Positions 18,512 to 25,143 of a stretch of DNA of 36,572 nucleotides are shown here, one piece after another. The DNA is taken from contig PGYG01000013.1 of assembly GCA_002839545.1 (NCBI GenBank), positions 1 to 36,572 of the forward strand, written 5' to 3'. A program made the position numbers and the translations under genes. The notes beneath the pieces are model-generated. The model did no database searches. It saw only the letters and a list, made by a program, of their open reading frames with translations, and was not told the origin of the DNA. The stretch's first letter is position 1, and the number at the start of each line of letters is the position of its first letter. Source of the DNA: Candidatus Methanoperedentaceae archaeon HGW-Methanoperedenaceae-1 (GTDB lineage Archaea > Halobacteriota > Methanosarcinia > Methanosarcinales > Methanoperedenaceae).

Positions 18512-19258
18512 ATGTCTTATATAGCAAAGATTAGAATAGTTGACCCTGATGTCATAGATAGGGTAAGAGTGGAGAAGAAGAATTCGGCTAATAATACAAC
18601 AATCCGACAATGGGAGTTAGGTAATTTCCAGTCCACAGAAGATATTGATTTGGATGGCGGAAAAATTTACCTGAAGCTCACACCGTATATAGACCCGCTT
18701 CCGGTATGGTTCAAGGTGTTTAATCACGGTGATAAGAAGCTTATTGCTAAATGCGTACTCAGCGAGTTGCAACAGGAAGGTGGAAAACAGTTCAAGGATT
18801 TGGGGATAATTGAAAGAAACAAAACCCTCTATGTACCAGCATGCCTGGGACTGGAGTACCGAGTCCTGCGGTTTTGGCTCGGTTCGCTTGATGTGAGAAA
18901 ACTCAACGCTGTGACCATTAAGCACTGGAAAGAGCTTGTAAAAGAAAATATAATAACGGTAAAGGGCTTGGTAGATGCCAACCGTACAACAATCATCAGG
19001 ATTTTTGGAAAAGATGCGGATGCAGTACTGATTTCGGCTAAAACACTGTGTGATGCATCCATAGCGGAAGAATTTTGGCGCATTGAAAATCGCCATCCCG
19101 CCGCAATAGTAAAATTGAGCGAAAGCATGCTGGCGAAAGAAGCTGTGGTATCAGATGAAAAGGCACGGACGTTGTTGAGTTTACTTAAATATATAAATCA
19201 AGCTCTCGTTCCTTATGTTTTTGAGACTCTGTTAGTCAGAGACCTTATGGAGGTGTGA
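18512..19258 (+). CDS. Unknown protein, member A of a paralogous pair (beta domain + HhH-like)
   Basis: 248 residues; no known family recognised. It shares with the next gene an N-terminal beta-rich domain marked by IVDPDV, a W.L..FQSTE..DL stretch, PY..DPLPVW and KCVLSE. The middle (about 128-180) is helical and resembles a diverged helix-hairpin-helix (HhH/DUF4332-like) region; the C-terminus is helical. A strong ribosome site (GGGAGGT, 18502-18508) and a TATA-like TTATATTATATAGG upstream mark a separate transcription unit after hepT. Member B starts 2 bases after its stop, so the two are co-transcribed and may form a heteromer. A nucleic-acid-binding role is a guess from the HhH resemblance. 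Confidence 0.75.
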   Translation: MSYIAKIRIVDPDVIDRVRVEKKNSANNTTIRQWELGNFQSTEDIDLDGGKIYLKLTPYIDPLPVWFKVFNHGDKKLIAKCVLSELQQEGGKQFKDLGIIERNKTLYVPACLGLEYRVLRFWLGSLDVRKLNAVTIKHWKELVKENIITVKGLVDANRTTIIRIFGKDADAVLISAKTLCDASIAEEFWRIENRHPAAIVKLSESMLAKEAVVSDEKARTLLSLLKYINQALVPYVFETLLVRDLMEV

Positions 19259-19260
19259 AT

Positions 19261-20028
19261 ATGGTTAGCGAAGGTGTATTTGCCAGACTGACAATAGTAG
19301 ACCCCGATGTTGCAGTACGTATAGACGGGATTGACGTCAAGAAAGTAAGGTGTTCGGATAACAAGATAGTTAAAACATGGCGCCTTGAGGACTACCAGTC
19401 CACCGAGGAGGTTGACCTTGAGGACGGCGACTATTATTTAAGTGTCATTCCATACTGGAGACAGATTGACCCGCTTCCAGTCTGGTACAGCGTGAAGAAC
19501 ACAGGCACTGTAAAACTTTTAATTAAGTGCATCCTGTCTGAGGGGGGTAAAGCCTTCAAAAATGTGACAACCCTGAAAAGCGGCAGCGAGATGAATATAG
19601 CCGGATGCTACAGACTAGAGTATAAGATAGGTGATTACTCCCTCCAGAATCTGAGCGTGCTTTACATAAACGGTCTGGGCAGACGAAACATGCTAAAACT
19701 AGTGAATGCAGGTATAATGGAAATAAAAGACCTTGTTGGTAAAGAAGCATATAAGCTATCTGAAGAAACCAAAATCGGGATTACCAAGATGGCTGAGTAC
19801 ATAAGAAAAGCAGAAATAGCATGCAATATTGCCATTTCAGATGAATTCGAAATTATCGGGGGGAAGCGGGTTGACCATATTATTGCTACAAAAGTCAGCG
19901 ACATAATTAGACAAACAGAAAAAACCAGAGAAGAGGTTGAGGAGATGATGGATGTTCTCGGAAATTTGGCAGTTGCTATAGACGGGAGTTACTTAAGAAA
20001 ATTGCAGCTTGAGGATTTGTTTGAATAA
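19261..20028 (+). CDS. Unknown protein, member B of a paralogous pair (beta domain + HhH)
   Basis: 255 residues starting at the ATG at 19261. GGAGGT at 19249-19254 lies 6 bases upstream and decides for this ATG over an in-frame GTG at 19255. The N-terminal domain repeats the motifs of its neighbour: IVDPDV, W.L.DYQSTEE.DL, DPLPVWY and KCILSE. The helix-hairpin-helix candidate is clearer here: LYINGLGRRNMLKLVNAGI followed by IKDLVG, typical of DNA-binding HhH or DUF4332 proteins. The C-terminus is a long charged helix (TEKTREEVEEMMDVL). Pair identity is low enough that the duplication is old, yet both copies are kept side by side, suggesting non-redundant subunits. The function is unknown. Confidence 0.78.
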   Translation: MVSEGVFARLTIVDPDVAVRIDGIDVKKVRCSDNKIVKTWRLEDYQSTEEVDLEDGDYYLSVIPYWRQIDPLPVWYSVKNTGTVKLLIKCILSEGGKAFKNVTTLKSGSEMNIAGCYRLEYKIGDYSLQNLSVLYINGLGRRNMLKLVNAGIMEIKDLVGKEAYKLSEETKIGITKMAEYIRKAEIACNIAISDEFEIIGGKRVDHIIATKVSDIIRQTEKTREEVEEMMDVLGNLAVAIDGSYLRKLQLEDLFE

Positions 20029-20087
20029 GGGGAATATTGTGCCTTATATAGGCATTGAACTTTTTGAACGAAGATTTCTATCCATTA

Positions 20088-20231
20088 ATGAGTAGTGGTA
20101 AAAATGTATTAGAAAGACATTTCACATCTCTCACATACCCAGATATAAAAAGTTCATTCGATAATGGTATGGAAGATGAATTAAAAAAGATTTATCAAAT
20201 AATAGAATCAAAAATATCTGACTTAAATTGA
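20088..20231 (+). CDS. Small hypothetical ORF (47 aa), possibly a gene remnant
   Basis: The frame ATG at 20088 to TGA at 20229-20231 encodes MSSGKNVLERHFTSLTYPDI and a charged helical tail. No family is recognised and no strong ribosome site is present. A second short frame just upstream (GTG at about 20039, 18 codons) overlaps its start, so this could be the tail of a degraded gene. It sits between the paralogous pair and the convergent helicase gene. Weakly supported. Confidence 0.3.
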   Translation: MSSGKNVLERHFTSLTYPDIKSSFDNGMEDELKKIYQIIESKISDLN

Positions 20232-20260
20232 AAGTCAAAGCTTTAAAACAGATACTCCTT

Positions 20261-22711
20261 TCACCCCTCCATCCTCTTCCTCAACCCCAGCGCCCTATCC
20301 CTAACATCCTCCTTCCCCAGACTCCCGGCAATCAACTCCACAGCCTCAAGCGCCCTTGCTGCCCCGTCAAGGTAATTCAGCAAATCCCCTCCATAAGCAA
20401 ACACCCCGTACTGCTTCGTAAGCTCACCCACAATCCCCTCAGGCGACAGCCCGTCAGCACACATCTCAACCACCCTCGCAGAAAACTTCCTCTCAGGACA
20501 ACCGCAATACGGCGCATCCTTGCACCTGCACGCCATGAACTCGGTAGCAAACGAAAGCACAGGCTTTTGCAGGTTTGCAGGAAGCCTTGAAATACTCTCA
20601 GCAGAAAAAACAACATCCAGCCCTGCTCCGAAAACCCGTGTCGGTATGTCAGTACCAAGCGCTTCACCAAGCCGCGCAGCATGGCTGAAATACACAGAAT
20701 CCAGCGTATCAAGATCTGTCACTATATTAATCGGCGCGCGGTTTTTAAGCACCGCCTTCTTGATAAGGAACGTCTGCTCAACACTCAGGAAATGCGATGC
20801 AGCAATCCACCCGAGTTCTGTCGGCGCGTATCCCCCGCCTGTTTTATGGATAAACCCGTATTCCACAAGTTTACCCAGCAGGTAACCGGTATCACCGCCA
20901 CCCAGCAGCAGTTTGTTAAGCTTCCTTATATCAGGAAGCGTCCTTGCAACAACGGTATTCGACAGCATCTCCTCAAGCTGTTCATCTTCCTCATAATCTA
21001 CGCCGAAATGCTCAAACTCACCCCGCAGGAGCCGGAAAGCAATCTCATCCTCGGACTCCCCTTTCCCGAACCTCTTATCAGGTTCAGCAAGCAGGTAAAC
21101 GATTCCGCGGTCATGGTAATCAGGTCGCCCTGCGCGCCCGAGCATCTGCTGGAATTCACGCACAGTCAGCCACTCAATACCCATTGCAAGGGATTCGAAA
21201 ATCACCTGCGATGCAGGAAAATCCACGCCTGCCGCAAGTGCTGCTGTCGTAACAACAACAGGAAGCTCACCGTGTCCGAATTTTTGCTCAACAATCTTTC
21301 GCTCGTTATACGATAAGCCTGCATGGTACGGCATCGCCCTTATCCCCAGCCCTTCTGCAATCATGTGGCAGTTGCGGCGCGAGTTGGTGAAAACGATAGT
21401 CTGCCCCCTGAACCCTTTTGAAGAAGTTTCCTCGTATTCCTTGCGCGCCAGCTTCTCAATAAGGCGCCGTTTTGTGAATTCAGGTGTGAAAACAAGATGC
21501 CTTTCTATGGGGACAGGTCGTTCCTCGAAAACGATGAGTCCTGCATCCAGCTTTTGGGCAAGCCATTCAGGTTTCCCGACAGTGGCTGAAAGGTACACAA
21601 ACTGGGTATTAGGTGATATGAATTTCAGGCGCGCAATCATGCCGTCAAGCCGATGCCCCCTGTCATCATCCTCAAGCATGTGCACTTCGTCAATAACCAC
21701 AGTCCCGATTTTCCCGAGCTGCTCTGCTTTCCCTGACCTTAAAATAAAATCCATTCCTTCGTATGTTCCAACGATAATATCGGATGAAAGGCTTGTCATG
21801 ATACCCTTTGCCCTGCTCCCGACACGGCTTGTGCCCACCCTAAGCGATGTTGAAGCCACAGGTGAATAACGCTTCGTGAACTGCTCGTACTTCTGGTTTG
21901 CAAGCGCAACAAGCGGGACGAGGAACAGCATTTTTCCCCTTTCGTTTAATATGCTGTTAATACCCGCAAGTTCCCCGATAAGTGTCTTTCCGGTTGCAGT
22001 CGCCGAGACGATTAACTGGTTTTTCCCGTCAAGCAGTCCTGCTTCCACAGAAAGCGCCTGGACAGGCATCAGTTCCCGAAGCCCGCCAAGAAGTATGCTC
22101 TTAAATTTATCATGGATTGCCAGGTCTTTTACTTTTATACTCTTATCCACACGGCTTGCTGTTAGCGTGTCAAACCTTGTGAGCCCTGAATCAAGGTTTT
22201 CAGGGGTTAACATCCCAAGTACCCTGTCAAGGTCTTTTGTTTTAAGCAATGTCCTGTAAAGCCTGTCCAGTCCCAGAGCACCGAGCTTATGGAATTTCAC
22301 CTCTTTTTCCAGTTCGCTTCTTGCACATTCTGTGCATATTTTTTCGTTGTGGTAGCGGATGGAATTCTTGTCAATCGGCGTGTACCTGCCTTCAACAAGG
22401 CAGATGCGGCACGGGTTTGTGTAACCGTAATTAAGCTGGTAAGCCTCCAGGATTTGCTTGAATCCTTCTTCTGATTTCTCGTTTCCTTCAGCGAAAAGAA
22501 TCTTGTCAGCAAGCCGCAGGAGTTCTATCAGTTCATCTGGTGCGCGCAGTTCCTCCTTATCCCCGCGCTTTATCCTGAACCTTGCAGGACGTGCTCCTCT
22601 TGGTGTTTGCTTGAGTATCAGTGTGCCGAGGAATAAAGGGACATTATCGTTGTCTTTTATGGGGAGGATGATGAGATTTGATTTCTGGGGGTAGATGATG
22701 ACGTGGAGCAT
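20261..22711 (-). CDS. Archaeal DEAD/DEAH-box helicase with DUF5814 domain
   Basis: 816 residues, superfamily 2 helicase. The N-terminal region (1-130, DUF5814-like) has a four-cysteine zinc site (C101, C104, C126, C129; CRIC...CTEC). The helicase core follows: Walker A ATATGKT (to 243), DEVH box, SAT motif III, TIVFTNSRR and QMLGRAGRPDYHDRG motif VI. The C-terminus carries a winged-helix-like part and a cysteine cluster CRCKDAPYCGC. The family is widespread in Euryarchaeota and is assumed to act in DNA or RNA metabolism, but no exact role is established. It is full length and apparently intact. A second, truncated copy of its first 64 codons lies upstream at 23519-23713. Confidence 0.92.
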   Translation of the reverse strand: MLHVIIYPQKSNLIILPIKDNDNVPLFLGTLILKQTPRGARPARFRIKRGDKEELRAPDELIELLRLADKILFAEGNEKSEEGFKQILEAYQLNYGYTNPCRICLVEGRYTPIDKNSIRYHNEKICTECARSELEKEVKFHKLGALGLDRLYRTLLKTKDLDRVLGMLTPENLDSGLTRFDTLTASRVDKSIKVKDLAIHDKFKSILLGGLRELMPVQALSVEAGLLDGKNQLIVSATATGKTLIGELAGINSILNERGKMLFLVPLVALANQKYEQFTKRYSPVASTSLRVGTSRVGSRAKGIMTSLSSDIIVGTYEGMDFILRSGKAEQLGKIGTVVIDEVHMLEDDDRGHRLDGMIARLKFISPNTQFVYLSATVGKPEWLAQKLDAGLIVFEERPVPIERHLVFTPEFTKRRLIEKLARKEYEETSSKGFRGQTIVFTNSRRNCHMIAEGLGIRAMPYHAGLSYNERKIVEQKFGHGELPVVVTTAALAAGVDFPASQVIFESLAMGIEWLTVREFQQMLGRAGRPDYHDRGIVYLLAEPDKRFGKGESEDEIAFRLLRGEFEHFGVDYEEDEQLEEMLSNTVVARTLPDIRKLNKLLLGGGDTGYLLGKLVEYGFIHKTGGGYAPTELGWIAASHFLSVEQTFLIKKAVLKNRAPINIVTDLDTLDSVYFSHAARLGEALGTDIPTRVFGAGLDVVFSAESISRLPANLQKPVLSFATEFMACRCKDAPYCGCPERKFSARVVEMCADGLSPEGIVGELTKQYGVFAYGGDLLNYLDGAARALEAVELIAGSLGKEDVRDRALGLRKRMEG

Positions 22712-22730
22712 TAGTGAAATATTTATTTTT

Positions 22731-22925
22731 TTATCTTAAATCTCTCAGCTTTCTTATTTTTTCAATCCCGCCTTGCGTTTTTGCAAGGCGCTCATAGAAA
22801 TTGTTTGCCATGATAATCTGAGAGTCAATCAAAGTTTTCACTTCTTTTATCCACACGGAGCGCGGATGAGATTTTACATATTTTGCCCATCGTATTACCT
22901 GTTCTGAATGAGTCCTGTCCCTCAT
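22731..22925 (-). CDS. Small hypothetical protein paired with nucleotidyltransferase
   Basis: A 64-residue basic, helical protein (WAKYVKSHPRSVWIKEVKTL). Its ATG overlaps the TGA of the upstream nucleotidyltransferase gene (22922-22925), so the two are translationally coupled. No family is recognised. Size, coupling and location fit a toxin-antitoxin-like pair in which the nucleotidyltransferase is the catalytic partner; which is toxin and which antitoxin cannot be told. It lies 19 bases from the helicase start and might be read on into it. Confidence 0.65.
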   Translation of the reverse strand: MRDRTHSEQVIRWAKYVKSHPRSVWIKEVKTLIDSQIIMANNFYERLAKTQGGIEKIRKLRDLR

Positions 22926-23458
22926 GATAACCTCAACCTGCGGATTTCATCAAGCTCATCTGAGTATATAATGCGCAAATGCTCTGCATCATCAATATCC
23001 TTTTCAGACGTGAGCAGTTCTTCCTTAAAAGCAATGTTCATTTCAATGCTTGAAAAATATAAATCCAGCCCTGTGAGAGGCAGTTTTTTGCGTGTTGTGA
23101 TCTGATATTCGTCCAGTTCATCCCTGGCTAATTTTAATTCCATTTCAGGGAGAAAATGTCCTTTCCTGATATATCTGACGCTGGTCTTTTCTTTCAAATA
23201 GTCATCATAGATCACATCGGAATCTTCTGACTGTATGCATTCAAAACCTGCCAGCAATAGGTCATTATGCATTGTTTTGAAAGTTTCTTTTCCAATTCTT
23301 TCTATGATCATGTCAACATCTTCTGTCCCTCTGCTTCTTCCATGTGCGATCACAACAAAACCTGAAACAATAATGTATTTTGCATGTTTCTTAACAATAT
23401 CCGCAAAGTCTTCGGCAAATCTATCAAGAATGGTCCGTTCTTTTATTTCTCTTTTCAT
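22922..23458 (-). CDS. Nucleotidyltransferase-fold protein (AbiEii/DUF6036-like)
   Basis: A 178-residue protein with a pol-beta-type nucleotidyltransferase signature: SGFVVIAHGRSRGTEDVDM (about 32-50), where the Gly-rich turn and the paired acids D47/D49 correspond to the G-S...DXD motif of AbiEii, MenT and DUF6036 proteins. The rest is alpha/beta with conserved-looking charged patches (LARDELDEYQIT). Such proteins modify tRNA or protein targets in toxin-antitoxin systems. The downstream 64-residue gene is coupled by a 4-base ATGA overlap. Family assignment is at superfamily level only. Confidence 0.78.
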   Translation of the reverse strand: MKREIKERTILDRFAEDFADIVKKHAKYIIVSGFVVIAHGRSRGTEDVDMIIERIGKETFKTMHNDLLLAGFECIQSEDSDVIYDDYLKEKTSVRYIRKGHFLPEMELKLARDELDEYQITTRKKLPLTGLDLYFSSIEMNIAFKEELLTSEKDIDDAEHLRIIYSDELDEIRRLRLS

Positions 23459-23518
23459 TCAGGATAGTCATTATATTTGCGGGATAATATGTCTTTGCAC
23501 CATACCCGACCTGACTCC

Positions 23519-23713
23519 TTAGAGATATATGAGTTCCTCTGGCGCCATGAAGTCTTCCTTTTCACCCTGCAGTATCTTGAATTTGCCGGCGCGCGCGCCT
23601 TTGGGGGTTTGCTTCAGTATCAGGGTGCCGAGGAAGGATGGTTCCTTTGCGTTGTCTTTGAAGGGGAGGACGAGGAGCTTGGATTTTTGGGGGTGGATGA
23701 TGATGTGAAGCAT
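23519..23713 (-). pseudogene. Relic of a second DUF5814 helicase 5' end
   Basis: The 64-codon frame MLHIIIHPQKSKLLVLPFKD and onward aligns without gaps to residues 1-64 of the intact helicase at 20261-22711 (about 41 of 64 identical, counted by hand), including the block FLGTLILKQTP. It stops right after a segment matching APDELI(E)L, so about 750 residues of the protein are missing. At about 64 percent identity it is not a fresh tandem duplication; it is more likely a diverged second copy or the remnant left when incoming DNA replaced a resident helicase start. It may be transcribed but cannot encode a helicase. Confidence 0.75.
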
Positions 23714-23849
23714 TGTTGAGGTACTGAATGGGGAAGTGGGGTATTAATTATGGGGGTGGGGCGGGAGTGTTTTTTGGAGGATTTTGGTGGGGAAATGCAG
23801 GAAACATCAGGGCATATAAACGGTTATAGGATATTGAGCGAAGCATAAG

Positions 23850-23877
23850 GGGTGGAAAACCGGGAACAAGCCCACCC
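23850..23877 (-). terminator. Possible hairpin downstream of the caspase-like operon
   Basis: GGGTGG at 23850-23855 pairs with CCACCC at 23872-23877 across a 16-base loop, about 45-70 bases past the stop of the caspase-like gene. It could end the minus-strand operon transcript, though it lacks the long T run typical of archaeal terminators. Confidence 0.25.
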
Positions 23878-23920
23878 TCATTCAAATAACAGGTATAATG
23901 ACTGACGTGCTTCGGCGTTC

Positions 23921-24559
23921 TCATGTGTCAATGGCTGTAAAAATTGAAGACATTACAAAATTGTCCACACCATATTTTACAAATGCATCCCTGTTTTTTT
24001 TAAGACAGTTGAAGGCAAAAAATTTTCTTGTTCTTCTGGCTTTTTCAAGTTCCTCATTGTAAGCAGCAATGGTTAATTCATAAGCATTTATTAGCGTACA
24101 ATTATTTTTTATCATTTCCAATATACCTTTATTAGCAGCTCTTTTGAATGCCAGAACATTCTGTTCATGAAACCATACTTCATCACAGTAACCTAAGAAC
24201 CCCATTCCGCCATACTCAACCATTTTTCTCCCCAACTCCTGACCACAACTGCATGAATGCAAGTAAAAGAAATTTTCACTGAATAGTGTACGATCATCTG
24301 CAGAGACAGAGGAGAGTAATTCCTCGTTATTATGACCTGTAAAAAGTTGTGGGCTTCCATGACCAAAACCAAAGACTATTGAGGGATGATTCTCAGGAGA
24401 AGATAAAAATCTCTCAACATTTTCACGTGTGGCGTCAATACTCAACAGGTCTCTGAACGAGATGCTCTTTTCTTCAAGAGCTTCCATTATTTCTGCTGCA
24501 CAAGTCTGTGCAAACAAAGTAAATGGGTCATGGCATGCTCTTATTAGAAGGCAATTCAT
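23921..24559 (-). CDS. Caspase-like (clan CD type) protease, candidate effector
   Basis: A 212-residue protein with the layout of a caspase/gingipain/CHAT-fold cysteine protease. A hydrophobic strand ends in a catalytic-type His (VFGFGHGS, H67), and about 36 residues later a second strand ends in the nucleophile region FFYLHSCSCG (C103 best placed, C105 alternative). The strand-Gly-Tyr segment MGFLGYCDEVWF follows, as in gingipain and CHAT domains. There is no signal peptide, so it acts in the cytoplasm. It is the last gene of a five-gene operon, one base after the response regulator stop, which makes it the likely effector under phosphorelay control. A helical C-terminus (about 160-212) may bind the partner or hold the protease inactive. 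Fold assignment is by motif; the protease activity is inferred. Confidence 0.7.
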   Translation of the reverse strand: MNCLLIRACHDPFTLFAQTCAAEIMEALEEKSISFRDLLSIDATRENVERFLSSPENHPSIVFGFGHGSPQLFTGHNNEELLSSVSADDRTLFSENFFYLHSCSCGQELGRKMVEYGGMGFLGYCDEVWFHEQNVLAFKRAANKGILEMIKNNCTLINAYELTIAAYNEELEKARRTRKFFAFNCLKKNRDAFVKYGVDNFVMSSIFTAIDT

Positions 24560-24560
24560 T

Positions 24561-25142
24561 TTAATTAAGCACCTCTAGAGCAAAATCAGCCAAACTTTTT
24601 CTCAATTCTATTCCAAGGGGCGTTCCTTTTTTAATTTCATCAATAATTCGTTTCGGACTGTATTTATCTCCACTGGAGTTCACCATAATGGGTGTTTCCT
24701 TGTCAGGGCAACTTTTATACCACTTCTCATAAGTTGAAATAATACTATCAGTTTTGAAGTCTTCACATTTCTTGATTATCTTCTGAAGTTCACTTGCGGA
24801 TTTACTTTTACTGAAGTATTCGGCAATACCAAGATTTATTGAATTAATAAGAATCCGATCCATATCCGCCTCTTTTTCAAGTTGACCACTACAGAGAACA
24901 ATAGGAATAAACTGATCGTATGCCCTGATTTTAGTGATTACATCGATTCCGTTATCTTTGTTTGCCCCTCCATTGAGCAATTTGTAATCTATAATCAGGA
25001 CATCAAAGAAATCCTGTTTTATGAGTTCAATACCTTCGTTAGATTTAGTCTTGATTATTACCTCAATTCCTTCGGATCTCAGATATTCTGCAATATCTTC
25101 AGACCATTCCTCGTCATCATCAATTATCATCACTTTAGTCAT
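24561..25142 (-). CDS. Response regulator: REC domain plus helical C-terminal domain
   Basis: 193 residues from the ATG at 25142, which directly precedes the receiver strand MTKVMIIDDD; longer in-frame starts lie inside the kinase gene. REC residues are all present: acidic pocket D8-D10, phosphoacceptor D52 (LIIDYKLL), S85 (VLCSGQ) and K112 (FSKSKS). The loop after D52 has a short insertion (NGGANKDNGID). The last 70 residues (KTDSIISTYEKWYK...) form a helical domain that is not a recognised DNA-binding output, so signalling by protein contact is more likely. It begins one base after the kinase stop and ends one base before the caspase-like gene, a position suited to linking kinase to protease. 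Confidence 0.9.
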   Translation of the reverse strand: MTKVMIIDDDEEWSEDIAEYLRSEGIEVIIKTKSNEGIELIKQDFFDVLIIDYKLLNGGANKDNGIDVITKIRAYDQFIPIVLCSGQLEKEADMDRILINSINLGIAEYFSKSKSASELQKIIKKCEDFKTDSIISTYEKWYKSCPDKETPIMVNSSGDKYSPKRIIDEIKKGTPLGIELRKSLADFALEVLN

Positions 25143-25143
25143 T

